Positions 45,669 through 55,049 are shown, counted from the stretch's first letter. The stretch is DNA of 64,000 bases from Comamonadaceae bacterium (GCA_947475685.1 CANJNC010000008.1:25676-89675); one strand, 5' to 3'. Program-made: numbers and translations. The notes: generated by a model from the sequence alone, not told the origin.

Positions 45669-47459
45669 ATGAGTTTCAATGCTCCTTTGAAGGACATGTT
45701 GTTTAACTTGCAACACATCTGCGATGTCCAGGAGTTGTCTACTTTGCCTGGCTTTGAAGAGTTTGGCCTTGAAACGTCCCAAATGATCCTTGAGGAGTGC
45801 GCGCGATTTAACGAGTCCGTCGTGGCGCCCTTGAATGCCTCGGGCGACAAAGCGCCACCCGTTTTCGCTGATCGTGTTGTCAAGACCTCAGTGGGGTTCA
45901 AAGAGGCCTACGCCCAATACACCCAAGGGGGGTGGCAAAGCTTGCAGCATCCCTTGGAATTTGGCGGTCAAAATCTACCCAAGTCGGTGGGCGCTTTGTG
46001 TGCTGAAATCTTGAACTCAGCCAACTTAAGCTTTGCACTGTGTCCTTTGCTCACGGACGGTGCCATTGAAGCCTTGCTCACAGCAGGCTCGCAAGCACAA
46101 AAAGACACCTATCTGCATCGATTGGTCAGTGGTGAGTGGAGTGGGACGATGAATTTGACGGAGCCACAGGCTGGCTCTGATTTGTCTTTGATCCGAACTC
46201 GCGCTGAGCCTTTAGGGAGCGGCGACTATAAGCTCTTTGGCACGAAGGTGTACATCACCTTTGGCGAGCATGACATGACTCGCAACATTGTGCACATGGT
46301 TTTGGCCCGAGTGACGGGTTCTCCCCAGGGCGTCAAAGGGATCAGCTTGTTTCTGGTGCCCAAATTCATGCCCTTGGACAACGGGCAATTGGGTGAAAGA
46401 AACGATGTGTATTGCGTGAGTTTGGAGCACAAGTTGGGTATCAAAGCCTCCCCCACTGCCGTCATGCAATTTGGAGACCATGGAGGCGCCAAGGGCTTTT
46501 TGGTGGGTGAAGAAAATCGAGGCCTCGAGTACATGTTCATCATGATGAACGCCGCTCGTTTTAGTGTGGGCGTGCAAGGCGTGGCTTTGGCAGAGCGGGC
46601 TTATCAAAAGGCGGTCAGTTATGCCAAAGACCGGCTCCAATCCAGGCCCGTGGATGGTTCGCAAAAGACGGCGGTCGCCATCATTCACCATCCAGATATC
46701 AAACGCATGCTCATGACCATGAGGGCCTATACCCAAGGGTCTCGCTCTTTGGCGGCCTTTGCCGCTGGCGCATTTGATCGAGCGCATCACCACCCCAAGC
46801 AAGAAGTCAGGCAAGCGCAATTGGCCTTGTATGAGTTCTTGGTGCCCTTGGTCAAGGGCTTTAGCACAGAGATGAGTCAATGGGTCAGTTCAATGGGTGT
46901 GCAAGTGCACGGGGGCATGGGCTTTATGGAAGAAACGGGTGTCGCCCAATATTACCGAGACGCCAAGATTTTGAGCATTTATGAAGGCACGACGGCCATT
47001 CAGGCCAATGACCTCTTGGGGCGAAAGACGCTTCGAGATGGGGGTCAATTTGCCATTCGCCTGTCGCAGATGATGCAAGAGACTTTGGATGTGCTCGAAG
47101 AGCAAGCGCTTGAAGACTTGGTGGTGATGCGCGTGCAATTGAAGAGCGCCAAATCCCATTTTGATCAATGCGTGAAGTTCATGGTTGAGCACGCCCACAC
47201 AGATCCCAATGGAGCCTATGCTGGCAGCGTTCCCTATTTGATGCTCGCCTCTTTGGTGGTGGTGGGTTGGCTCTTTGCCAAGTCGATGTTGGTGAGCCAA
47301 GCACACATTGAGCAAAAAGCGGATGAGCGGTTTTACTTGGCGAAAATGAAGACAGCAAGATTTTTTGCGGAGCATATTTTGACCCAAACGCAAAGCTTGC
47401 TGCAAGGTATTTTAAGTGGCTCAAAGAGTGTGATTGCCCTGGAGCTAGAAGACTTTTAA
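45669..47459 (+). CDS. acyl-CoA dehydrogenase with extended C-terminus
   Basis: This 596-residue flavoenzyme oxidises acyl-CoAs to enoyl-CoAs and passes electrons to the adjacent ETF. It has MNLTEPQAGSDL (FAD-binding), GVQVHGGMGFMEE and YEGTTAIQANDLLGRK. It exceeds the usual 380-400 residues by about 200, with a C-terminal helical domain of the PF12806 type, seen in long bacterial members. The substrate is likely a medium- or long-chain acyl-CoA. Confidence 0.94.
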   Translation: MSFNAPLKDMLFNLQHICDVQELSTLPGFEEFGLETSQMILEECARFNESVVAPLNASGDKAPPVFADRVVKTSVGFKEAYAQYTQGGWQSLQHPLEFGGQNLPKSVGALCAEILNSANLSFALCPLLTDGAIEALLTAGSQAQKDTYLHRLVSGEWSGTMNLTEPQAGSDLSLIRTRAEPLGSGDYKLFGTKVYITFGEHDMTRNIVHMVLARVTGSPQGVKGISLFLVPKFMPLDNGQLGERNDVYCVSLEHKLGIKASPTAVMQFGDHGGAKGFLVGEENRGLEYMFIMMNAARFSVGVQGVALAERAYQKAVSYAKDRLQSRPVDGSQKTAVAIIHHPDIKRMLMTMRAYTQGSRSLAAFAAGAFDRAHHHPKQEVRQAQLALYEFLVPLVKGFSTEMSQWVSSMGVQVHGGMGFMEETGVAQYYRDAKILSIYEGTTAIQANDLLGRKTLRDGGQFAIRLSQMMQETLDVLEEQALEDLVVMRVQLKSAKSHFDQCVKFMVEHAHTDPNGAYAGSVPYLMLASLVVVGWLFAKSMLVSQAHIEQKADERFYLAKMKTARFFAEHILTQTQSLLQGILSGSKSVIALELEDF

Positions 47460-47468
47460 GGGCAAAGG

Positions 47469-47848
47469 CTAAGAGATTGGATGTTCAACAGGTTGTCTGT
47501 GATCCTCCACGGCAATGAGCGTAAAAAAACACCTGTTCACATACCTGACTTCGCGGGTGATGATATTTTCTGCCAACACCTTGACGCCCACTTCCATGGA
47601 TGTTTTTTTACTCTGAAATTGACAGAGGATAAAAACGCAATCGACCCACTCGCATGAATGGATTGTTTGAAAGTCACTTGATCAACCGACAAGGTCACCA
47701 CATAGCGAGCGGCATAGCGACTTGCACAAGCACAGGCGACTTGGTCCAACGGTTTAAGGATGGTGCCGCCATGAACGTTGCCCGAAAAAAAGGCTCTATC
47801 TGGTGTCATGAGCACGCTCATGGCGAGTTGGTTCGCATCCAGACTCAT
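47469..47848 (-). pseudogene. acyl-CoA thioesterase broken by a homopolymer frameshift
   Basis: The first frame encodes a YciA-type hotdog thioesterase: LAMSVLMTPD, SGNVHGGTILK, LDQVACACASRYA and VVTLSVDQV. After a run of seven A on the minus strand (plus-strand T7 at 47603-47609) the frame shifts. The first frame then stops at 47537. The next frame keeps the family sequence: TSMEVGVKVLAEN, YVNRCFFTLIAVE, ending at a TAG at 47469. One extra A would restore a protein of about 126 residues, which is the family length. It overlaps the dioxygenase stop (ATGA). It may be a real lesion, a read error, or a slippage site. Confidence 0.7.
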
Positions 47849-48777
47849 GCGTCCCATGCAGGAGGGAACGCTTTGGGAGAGCCATCATCGTTAAAAAACC
47901 GAGTGGCCATGATTTGGCAGCGCTTAATGAACCGGTGTTCATGAGGCAAATAATCTGCAACTGCGTTGTGAATCGTCCCAAAATTGTCCCACATCAAAAC
48001 GTCCCCTTCCTGCCAATGGTGCTTGTATTGAAGGTGTTTTTGCAATTGGTGTTCAAACAAACGATCAAGAATTTCTTGGCTCTCTTGGGCCTGCATGCCA
48101 TCGATGGACATGGCGTATCCAGGGTTGGCGTACAAGACCCTTCTTTTCGTGATCGGATGCAACATCGTCAAGGGGTGAGAAACAGGGGGTTTTGCCAGTT
48201 TTTGTGCTGGGGTCAAAGGCGGCCTTGAGCTGCCCTTTTCCATGCGCATTTTGTCCCAAAACTTGCTGAAGTCGTGGGTCGCTGTTGCACCGTTGATCCT
48301 TTCTTTCAATGGCTTTGGCAATTCTTCATAAGCTTGGTGCATATTGCAAAAGACCGTATTGCCCAAGGACACACCATCTCGAAAAGGAATTTTGATGCCA
48401 TAAAGCACATTGGCAAAGGCAATCATTTTGCTGTAAGACATGTCGGTGTGCCAGTCTTGTCCAGCGTCCGCAATGCCCAGAGGTTTCCCGTTGTCCAGCA
48501 TATTGGACAAAATCATCACCTCTGGAATGCCGGGCTCTTGGTAGTTGTTGGCCACATTGATTTCAAGTTCGCCAAATCTTGCACTGAAGGTGGCAAGTTC
48601 TCGAGCGCTTAGGGTTTGCTTGGGGAAACTCAATACGCCATAGGTCCCAAGGGCTCGCATCAAGGCCTCTGTGCAGTCGTTGCTCAGTGCCTTTGAGAGG
48701 TCCAAGCCAAGAATTTGTGCGCCCAGAGTTTGAGCGCTGGGTTTGATTTCAAAATGGGAGGAGGATAGAGTCGTCAT
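47845..48777 (-). CDS. TauD/TfdA-type 2-oxoglutarate dioxygenase
   Basis: This 310-residue non-heme Fe(II) dioxygenase has the iron motif DWHTDMSY (His-x-Asp) and the distal His with Arg in TIHNAVADYLPHEHRF. It should hydroxylate a small acid, often cleaving or releasing a leaving group. The long upstream frame is not used; I start at the ATG at 48777 (TTLSSSHFEIKP), 28 bases after the Bug 6 stop. It is third in the run hydroxy-acid oxidase, Bug 6, dioxygenase, thioesterase. Confidence 0.92.
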   Translation of the reverse strand: MTTLSSSHFEIKPSAQTLGAQILGLDLSKALSNDCTEALMRALGTYGVLSFPKQTLSARELATFSARFGELEINVANNYQEPGIPEVMILSNMLDNGKPLGIADAGQDWHTDMSYSKMIAFANVLYGIKIPFRDGVSLGNTVFCNMHQAYEELPKPLKERINGATATHDFSKFWDKMRMEKGSSRPPLTPAQKLAKPPVSHPLTMLHPITKRRVLYANPGYAMSIDGMQAQESQEILDRLFEHQLQKHLQYKHHWQEGDVLMWDNFGTIHNAVADYLPHEHRFIKRCQIMATRFFNDDGSPKAFPPAWDA

Positions 48778-48805
48778 AATGAGCTTGAGTGAGTCTGAGA
48801 CGGCT

Positions 48806-49792
48806 TTAAGGTTGGTCTTTGATGTCAGCGGACTTGATGAGTTGATTCCACCTGGTGTAATCATCTTTGAGCCATTGTTTGTACTCCAAGGGGGAAGAAG
48901 CCACGACCACACCGCCGAGTTGACGTAACTTTTGTTCAACGCTGGGTTTGGTCAAAGAGGCGCGAATGGCATTTGAGAGCTTGTCTAAAACAACGCTTGG
49001 CGTGCCTGCAGGAGCAACAAAACCCACTGGCCCCACATACTCCTCAAAGCCTGGAAAGCCCGCTTCTGCCATCGTTGGAACATGGGGCGTATCTGCATAA
49101 CGCTTGGGCGTGGTCACCGCAATAATTCGGATTTGTTTTTGCGCCTCATGTTCAACCACGCCAATCATGGGGTAAAACATGAAGTCGATTCGACCTGCCA
49201 TGACCTCAGTCATCGCAGGTGCATTGCCCTTAAAGGGCACGTGAAGCATTTTGCTTTGGGTTCTTGTCTCTAAGAGGGCTGCAGCCAAGTGAGCTGAGCC
49301 CCCATTGCCGGCAGAGCCATAGCTCACGGCCTCGGGTTGAGACTTGGCTTTTTGTACCAAATCAGCCAAGGTTTTAAAACGACTGTTATAGCCCACAATC
49401 AAGTACTGGGGCAAGGCGACAGCCAAGGTGATGGGTGCAAAATCTTTGACAGGATCGTATTTGACCCTGCCCTGAGCCAAAATGGCGTTGACGTTCAAAG
49501 ACAAGGTGTTGACAAGCAAGGTGTAACCGTCTGCAGGGGCTTGTGCAACACTTTCTGTGGCAATGTTGCCATTGGCACCCACTCGGTTTTCAATCAAGAT
49601 GGCTTGTCCAAGCGCGGCGCTCACATCTTGGGACACAATTCTTGCGATCACATCGGTGGGGCCACCCGTGCTGTAGCCCACCACCCATTTGATGGGTTTA
49701 TTGGGAAAGTCGGACTGCGCAACGGCAGCAAAGATACTGATAAAAGCACCTGCCAGTGAAAGGGCCGGTTTAAATAAAAGATTCATTCGCAT
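48806..49792 (-). CDS. tripartite tricarboxylate transporter receptor (Bug 6)
   Basis: This 328-residue Bug/TctC-type receptor has a signal peptide (LLFKPALSLAGAFISIFAAVAQ) followed by FPNKPIKWVVGYSTGGPTD and PADGYTLLV. A GGGAGA site lies about 7 bases before the ATG. It is 12 bases downstream of the hydroxy-acid oxidase and upstream of the dioxygenase, suggesting it binds their substrate. No TctA/TctB is nearby. Confidence 0.9.
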   Translation of the reverse strand: MRMNLLFKPALSLAGAFISIFAAVAQSDFPNKPIKWVVGYSTGGPTDVIARIVSQDVSAALGQAILIENRVGANGNIATESVAQAPADGYTLLVNTLSLNVNAILAQGRVKYDPVKDFAPITLAVALPQYLIVGYNSRFKTLADLVQKAKSQPEAVSYGSAGNGGSAHLAAALLETRTQSKMLHVPFKGNAPAMTEVMAGRIDFMFYPMIGVVEHEAQKQIRIIAVTTPKRYADTPHVPTMAEAGFPGFEEYVGPVGFVAPAGTPSVVLDKLSNAIRASLTKPSVEQKLRQLGGVVVASSPLEYKQWLKDDYTRWNQLIKSADIKDQP

Positions 49793-49804
49793 GGTGGAGT
49801 CTCC

Positions 49805-50983
49805 CTATATTTTTTTGAGTAGTGTTTCATTGAACTGATCGATCTGGGTCACACCGCACAACTGCATGGTTCGTTTGAGCTCTTCAGACAGGATGTCAAT
49901 GGCTCTTTGAGCGCCTTCATCCGCTTGTCCCACGGCGCCATACAAGCTTGCCCGACCAATCAAGACGCCAGAGGCGCCCAAGGCAAGTGCTTTTGCAATG
50001 TCCCCGCCATGGCGAATGCCACTGTCCATCAAGACGGGAATTTTTCGGTCAATGGCTTTGACGACATCGGGCAAGGCGTCCAGTGTTGCCATGGCACCAT
50101 CCAATTGGCGCCCACCGTGGTTTGAGACCACGATCGCATCACACCCAAGCGCCATGATTTTCTGTGCATCATCGGGTCTTGAAACACCCTTGACGATGAG
50201 TTTGCCCTTCCATCGATCCCGCACCTTTGACAGGCTTTCAAAATTAAAGGCGGGGTCGTAATTTTTACCCACTGTAGAGGCCAATTTGGTAAACGAAGAG
50301 GCTTGCGTGGTGGCCGCCTTGTCCAAGCCTTTTAAGTTGGCCAGTGTAGGCACGCCGTGGGTAAGGAGTCGAATGAGCCATGAAGGACGGCTAGAAAAAT
50401 CTAAAAAGTTACGGCTTGTCAATTTGAAGGGCAGAGAAAAGTGATTGTGAAAATCTTTGACCCTCTTGCCACCAACCGGCAAGTCCACCGTGATCATCAG
50501 GCCCTCATAATCACAGGCGCGGGCCCGCTCAATCATTTGCCAAAAGAAGTCTTTGTCCCTGAGCACATAGGCTTGAAACCAAAGGCGGCCCCCAGCTTGC
50601 TTGGCAATGGTTTCAATGGTGGTGGTGGCGCTGCTGGACAACGTGTAAGGAATTTCATGCTTGGCGGCCGCTTTTGCGAGAGCCAAATCGGCCATTGGGT
50701 GGCCAAATCCAGCGCCACCAGTCGGTCCTATGCCAAAGGGCAGGGTCATTGTGCGATCAAAAAGACGGGTGTGGGTGCTGACTTCACTCACGTCGTTTAA
50801 GACATGGGCCAGCCAACGGTGGTTTGAAAAGGCCTCAAGATTGTTCTTCAGAGTTGTTTCGTCCTCTGCACCGCCATCGATGAAGTCAAACACCGCTTTG
50901 GGCAGTCTGGTTTTGGCCAACTGCCTCAAATCTGCAATGGTGTAGCAGTGAGCTGCGTTTTTAGGGTTGATCAATTCAGGCAT
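49805..50983 (-). CDS. FMN-dependent alpha-hydroxy-acid dehydrogenase
   Basis: This 392-residue flavoprotein of the LldD/mandelate dehydrogenase family oxidises a 2-hydroxy acid to the 2-oxo acid. It has VFDFIDGGAED, GIGPTGGAG, catalytic His in SNHGGRQLD and the FMN phosphate loop DSGIRHGGD then GRASLYG. It has no signal peptide, so it is cytoplasmic or membrane-associated. I start at the ATG at 50983; a longer frame from 51034 is possible. It heads the run that includes Bug 6 and the dioxygenase and is divergent from its paralogue. Confidence 0.92.
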   Translation of the reverse strand: MPELINPKNAAHCYTIADLRQLAKTRLPKAVFDFIDGGAEDETTLKNNLEAFSNHRWLAHVLNDVSEVSTHTRLFDRTMTLPFGIGPTGGAGFGHPMADLALAKAAAKHEIPYTLSSSATTTIETIAKQAGGRLWFQAYVLRDKDFFWQMIERARACDYEGLMITVDLPVGGKRVKDFHNHFSLPFKLTSRNFLDFSSRPSWLIRLLTHGVPTLANLKGLDKAATTQASSFTKLASTVGKNYDPAFNFESLSKVRDRWKGKLIVKGVSRPDDAQKIMALGCDAIVVSNHGGRQLDGAMATLDALPDVVKAIDRKIPVLMDSGIRHGGDIAKALALGASGVLIGRASLYGAVGQADEGAQRAIDILSEELKRTMQLCGVTQIDQFNETLLKKI

Positions 50984-51298
50984 GTCGAGGTTCGAAAAAG
51001 TATAAAACAAATGGGTCGTTCTCAATGCATTCACGCATTAAAAGAAAGTGCTGTTTAATCAGGCTAGCACTCATTTTAGACGCATGCGCGTGAGGCTTTA
51101 GTTTACGTTGAGTTTGAGGTTTTTTAAACTTGAGTTCCATTTCTTGTGTCTTTGAATGAAAAATTGCTAAGGGTTTTTCAGTAGTGGATCACAGCTTAAT
51201 GACGTTTGTGAACGCAGCGTTGTGAAGTAATATGAAATTTGACCCATGCAAACTGAATTCGGGTCAATTTTAAAATGTTTTTTAAAAGGGCTTTGCAG

Positions 51299-52549
51299 AT
51301 GAGTGATACAAATGACAAAGATGCTCAAAGAAGACAGCTTTTAAAATGGTTCAGTGCCAGTCCCTTGCTATGTGCAGCGCCCGTGAGCGAGGTCTGGGCC
51401 CAAGACAAAGGCCGACGTCCTGATCCCATGCTTTGGACCTCAAACACCAATGTCGATGACCTCATAAAAAATCCATCTGAGGCGGTCAATGTGTTTGATT
51501 TTGAGCCCGTTGCATTTAAAAAAGTGCCCCCCGCACATTTTGGGTACATGGCCTCTGGAGTCGATGACGAGGTCACTTTAAGGGCCAACAGGCAATCCTT
51601 TTTGAAGTACCAATTAAGACCAAGGCGCATGCGAGATGTCAGCAGTATCGACATGTCCGTGAATCTATTTGGCACGCAATGGAAAACGCCCATCATCATC
51701 GCTCCAACGGGGGGCAACAAGGCTTACGATCCGGAGGGCGAGATTGCTGTGGCTCGTGCAGCCAAAGCGGGAGGGTATTTGAACATCCTCTCAAGTGCGG
51801 CTTCTTCTAGCATTGAAGATGTGATCGCGGCAAGGCAAGGCGAGGTGTGGTACCAGTTGTACGCCACCTCCAGTGTCGATGTGTCCAAACAAATTGTGCG
51901 TCGCATGGAAAAAGCGGGGGTGCCGGTTTTAGAAATCACAGTGGATCGAAACGGGGGGCGCAATCAAGAAACGTTCTTTAAACTGCGCAAGCAAGATCCT
52001 AGGGCTTGCGTGTCATGCCATGTGCATGGGTTCGGCACGGCTGAGGCCAGGCCAAATTATGCGGGCATTGACATGTCCAATGTCAAAAGTATGCAGTCAT
52101 CCAACATGACGTGGGACTTTATCAAGCACATGCGAGATGCCACCAAGATGAAAATTGTCTTAAAAGGCATCTTGACTCAAGAGGATGCAGAGTTGTGTCT
52201 GAAATATGGCGTAGATGGCATCCATGTGTCCAACCATGGGGGGCGCAGCGAGGACGGGGGCAGAGGGGCCATCGAGTGTTTGCCAGAAATTGCAAAAGCG
52301 GTGAACGCTCGCGTGCCAATTTTGTTTGATTCAGGCATTCGCCGTGGCTCTGATATTTTCAAGGCCTTGAGCATGGGCGCTTCAGCTGTTTGCGTGGGCC
52401 GACCTTATTTGTGGGGCCTGGGTGCTTTTGGGCAGCCTGGCGTTGAGCGGGTGATGGATATTTTGAGAACAGAGCTGTATGGTGTGATGCAACAAATGGG
52501 TGCGCCCAATGTGGCGGCCATCAAAAAAGAAATGGTCATTCAAGCCTGA
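51299..52549 (+). CDS. Tat-exported alpha-hydroxy-acid dehydrogenase with heme-c motif
   Basis: This 416-residue FMN hydroxy-acid dehydrogenase starts with a twin-arginine signal (RRQLLKWFSASPLLCA, residues 11-26, ending near AQ at 35). The core has APTGGN, the catalytic His in SNHGGRSEDG, DSGIRRGSD and GRPYLWG. Between the FMN strands, CVSCH (Cys 237, Cys 240, His 241) forms a CXXCH heme-c motif. A covalent heme in the periplasm could carry electrons from FMN to a cytochrome. The start at 51299 has AAGGG upstream and gives the cleanest signal. It is clearly different from the cytoplasmic paralogue opposite. Confidence 0.88.
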   Translation: MSDTNDKDAQRRQLLKWFSASPLLCAAPVSEVWAQDKGRRPDPMLWTSNTNVDDLIKNPSEAVNVFDFEPVAFKKVPPAHFGYMASGVDDEVTLRANRQSFLKYQLRPRRMRDVSSIDMSVNLFGTQWKTPIIIAPTGGNKAYDPEGEIAVARAAKAGGYLNILSSAASSSIEDVIAARQGEVWYQLYATSSVDVSKQIVRRMEKAGVPVLEITVDRNGGRNQETFFKLRKQDPRACVSCHVHGFGTAEARPNYAGIDMSNVKSMQSSNMTWDFIKHMRDATKMKIVLKGILTQEDAELCLKYGVDGIHVSNHGGRSEDGGRGAIECLPEIAKAVNARVPILFDSGIRRGSDIFKALSMGASAVCVGRPYLWGLGAFGQPGVERVMDILRTELYGVMQQMGAPNVAAIKKEMVIQA

Positions 52550-52591
52550 GTCTTTTGGAGTCTAGGTTTTGCGTGTTTTTTGGAGATCAAT

Positions 52592-53353
52592 ATGAAGATA
52601 TTTTTTCTGGGGTTGAGTTTTTTATGTTGGGCGATGATGTCCTTGAATGCGAGTGCTGAAAGCATCAAGGTGCTCACCACTGGGGCTTACAAACAAATGA
52701 TCTTGGCCATGATTCCTGTTTTTGAGGCCCAAACAGGGCACAAGGTCAGTATGGACAATGAAACGGCGGGCGAATTGATCAAGCGTGTCAAGTCAGGCGA
52801 GGCGTTTGATGTGCTGATTTTGACGCCCCAAGCATTGAAGAGTTTTGGCCAAGAGGGTGTGGTTGAGTCCAAGTCCATTGTCTCGATTGCCAAGGTAGGG
52901 ATTGGTGTGGCGGTCAAAGAGGGGCAAGAATTGCCCAATATCAAAACCGTTGATGATTTTTTGGTGGCGTTGACAAGGGCTAAAAAAGTAGCTTATATCA
53001 ACCCCGCCTCTGGGGGCTCAAGTGGTATTTATTTGGATCAGTTGTTCAAAAGCAAAGGCTGGAGCGAGATGATCAGCCCCAAAGCGTTTTTGGTCAACGG
53101 GGGTTACGTGGCCAGTGCCTTGGTGAGCGGGGAGGCTGATTTGGCGATCCACCAAATCAGTGAGATCGTTCCCGTTAAAGGAGCACGCTTGGTGGGCCCT
53201 TTGCCTGAGGAGCTTCAAAATTACACTGTTTATTCGGGCGCCATTGGTTCAAAGGCTCTAAAGCCCCAAGTGGCCAGAGATTTTTTGGCGCTTGTCTCCA
53301 GTGCTCAAGCTGCCCAGTTGATGCGAGAAAAGGGCATGACGCCCATGTTTTAG
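52592..53353 (+). CDS. ModA-like periplasmic substrate-binding protein
   Basis: This 253-residue protein has a Sec signal (KIFFLGLSFLCWAMMSLNASA) and the ModA/SBP-11 fold. The start SIKVLTTGAYKQMI, FDVLILTPQA and INPASGGSSGIYLDQL are family-like. It may bind molybdate or tungstate, or an organic ion, since many ModA-like proteins in Betaproteobacteria lack a partner. No ABC ATPase or permease is adjacent. It follows the Tat flavoprotein by 42 bases with GGAG upstream. Confidence 0.85.
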   Translation: MKIFFLGLSFLCWAMMSLNASAESIKVLTTGAYKQMILAMIPVFEAQTGHKVSMDNETAGELIKRVKSGEAFDVLILTPQALKSFGQEGVVESKSIVSIAKVGIGVAVKEGQELPNIKTVDDFLVALTRAKKVAYINPASGGSSGIYLDQLFKSKGWSEMISPKAFLVNGGYVASALVSGEADLAIHQISEIVPVKGARLVGPLPEELQNYTVYSGAIGSKALKPQVARDFLALVSSAQAAQLMREKGMTPMF

Positions 53354-53367
53354 AGCGTCTAAGCAGA

Positions 53368-53685
53368 TTACGCGTAGTGGCAAATGTAGTGAAAGCTGTC
53401 GTTCACTTTGATCTCAAAGGATGAGTTCTCTACAATGGCGAATTGTTCACCCGCGTTCACCGTGTGCCATTGATCTTGGCCTTTGAGTCTGTATTCACAA
53501 GCGCCTGCGACACACTCCATGATCTCGGCTTTGCCCGTATTGAACGTGAGCGTGGAGGGCAAGACGACGCCCACACTTTTTTCTTCTCCGGAGGCGGTTT
53601 TAAAAGAGTGTGAAACGCAGCGCCCATCAAAGTAAACATTGGCTTTGGTCGATAAGGAAGCCGCATGGATCGTGTTCGTGGTCAT
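53368..53685 (-). CDS. ppnP: pyrimidine/purine nucleoside phosphorylase
   Basis: This 105-residue cupin-fold enzyme of the PpnP (DUF1255) family splits nucleosides with phosphate. It has the family segments VYFDGRCVSHSF, VGVVLPSTLTFNTG, EIMECVAG and the final FHYICHYA. It lies downstream of argG on the same strand, separated by a hairpin, and converges on the ModA-like gene. Confidence 0.93.
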   Translation of the reverse strand: MTTNTIHAASLSTKANVYFDGRCVSHSFKTASGEEKSVGVVLPSTLTFNTGKAEIMECVAGACEYRLKGQDQWHTVNAGEQFAIVENSSFEIKVNDSFHYICHYA

Positions 53686-53720
53686 GATGATAAATTGAAG
53701 TGAAAAATAAACTGAAGTAA

Positions 53721-53736
53721 GCCCATTGAAATGGGC
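53721..53736 (-). terminator. hairpin between argG and ppnP
   Basis: GCCCAT-TGAA-ATGGGC is a perfect 6-bp stem with a 4-base loop, about 20 bases after the argG stop. On the minus strand TTACTT follows, so it is a weak candidate argG terminator. Confidence 0.4.
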
Positions 53737-53756
53737 CTTTGAGGGTTTGAAGGGCC

Positions 53757-55049
53757 TTATTTTTTCTTGCTGGCTTTGGCGGGGGTTTTGGCCTTTGCGC
53801 GGCTTGCCTTCAAGTTCGCTGCGATGCGCATTCTCAGCGCATTGAGTTTGATAAAGCCGCCCGCATCGGCTTGGTTGTAAGCGCCACCATCGTCGTCAAA
53901 GGTGGAGATTTTTGCGTCAAACAAACTGTCAGTTGCACTTTCTCTGCCCACACACATGATGGTGCCTTTGTAGAGTTTGAGCCTGACTTTTCCGTTGGCA
54001 GTGACTTGGGATGCATCCATCAAGCCTTGGAGCAATTCGCGCTCTGGGCTGAACCAATAGCCGTTATAGACCAGTCTTGCATACCTGGGCATCAAGTCCT
54101 CTTTCAATGCCAATACTTCACGGTCCAAGGTGATGGACTCGATGGCACGGTGTCCACTTAAAAGAATGGTGCCTCCAGGGGTCTCGTAGCAACCACGGCT
54201 TTTCATGCCGACGTAGCGGTTCTCAACCTTGTCCAAGCGGCCGATGCCGTGCTTGCCTCCGATATGGTTCAAGTGCGTAAGAACCCGTGCGGGTGACATT
54301 TTCTGACCATCGATGGCAACCACGTCTCCTTTGGCATAGGTGAGTTCAACGATTTGAGCTTTGCTTGGAGCTTTCTCTGGGCTGACTGTTAAGCGCCACA
54401 TGCTGTCTTCGGGTGCAAAGTTGGGATCTTCTAAGATGCCGCCTTCGTAGCTGATGTGCAAGAGGTTGGCATCCATGGAATAGGGCGCGCCACCTTTTCG
54501 CTTTTTAAAATCCACAGGAATGCCGTGTTGATCCGCGTAGGCCAGGAGTTTTTCTCTAGACAGCAAGTCCCACTCTCTCCAAGGCGCGATCACTTTGACG
54601 TTGGGCATGAGTGCATAGGCGCCCAATTCAAAACGGACTTGGTCATTGCCCTTGCCTGTGGCGCCATGGCTGATGGCATCGGCTTTGGTTTTTTTGGCGA
54701 TTTCAACCAACCTTTTGGCTATCAAAGGTCTAGCGATGGAGGTGCCTAAAAGGTATTCGCCTTCATAAAGAGCGTTGGCTCTGAACATGGGAAAGACAAA
54801 GTCACGAACAAATTCTTCTCGCAAGTCTTCGATAAAGATATTTTCTTTTTTAATGCCCATTTTGATCGCTTTGGCACGGGCAGGTTCGATTTCTTCGCCC
54901 TGTCCAATGTCCGCTGTGAAGGTCACCACTTCACAGCCATATTCATCTTGGAGCCACTTCAAGATGATGGAGGTGTCGAGCCCCCCGGAATAAGCCAATA
55001 CAACGCGTTTTGGAAGAGATTGGGGTGCAGTGGAGTTAGATTTGGTCAT
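53757..55049 (-). CDS. argG: argininosuccinate synthase
   Basis: This 430-residue enzyme joins citrulline and aspartate with ATP in arginine synthesis. It has the PP-loop [10 protein letters not shown], the ATP-linked [14 protein letters not shown], and the [11 protein letters not shown] region. Its length is at the upper end for bacterial enzymes and the C-terminus is a lysine/alanine-rich tail (about residues 415-430). It has a hairpin downstream and appears monocistronic. Confidence 0.97.
   Translation of the reverse strand: MTKSNSTAPQSLPKRVVLAYSGGLDTSIILKWLQDEYGCEVVTFTADIGQGEEIEPARAKAIKMGIKKENIFIEDLREEFVRDFVFPMFRANALYEGEYLLGTSIARPLIAKRLVEIAKKTKADAISHGATGKGNDQVRFELGAYALMPNVKVIAPWREWDLLSREKLLAYADQHGIPVDFKKRKGGAPYSMDANLLHISYEGGILEDPNFAPEDSMWRLTVSPEKAPSKAQIVELTYAKGDVVAIDGQKMSPARVLTHLNHIGGKHGIGRLDKVENRYVGMKSRGCYETPGGTILLSGHRAIESITLDREVLALKEDLMPRYARLVYNGYWFSPERELLQGLMDASQVTANGKVRLKLYKGTIMCVGRESATDSLFDAKISTFDDDGGAYNQADAGGFIKLNALRMRIAANLKASRAKAKTPAKASKKK

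Noticed and set aside
46212..46880. 222-residue minus-strand frame
   Set aside because: It is antisense to the acyl-CoA dehydrogenase.
48778..48939. N-terminal extension of the TauD-type gene
   Set aside because: It overlaps the Bug 6 coding region and is unlike the family; the ATG at 48777 gives the usual N-terminus.
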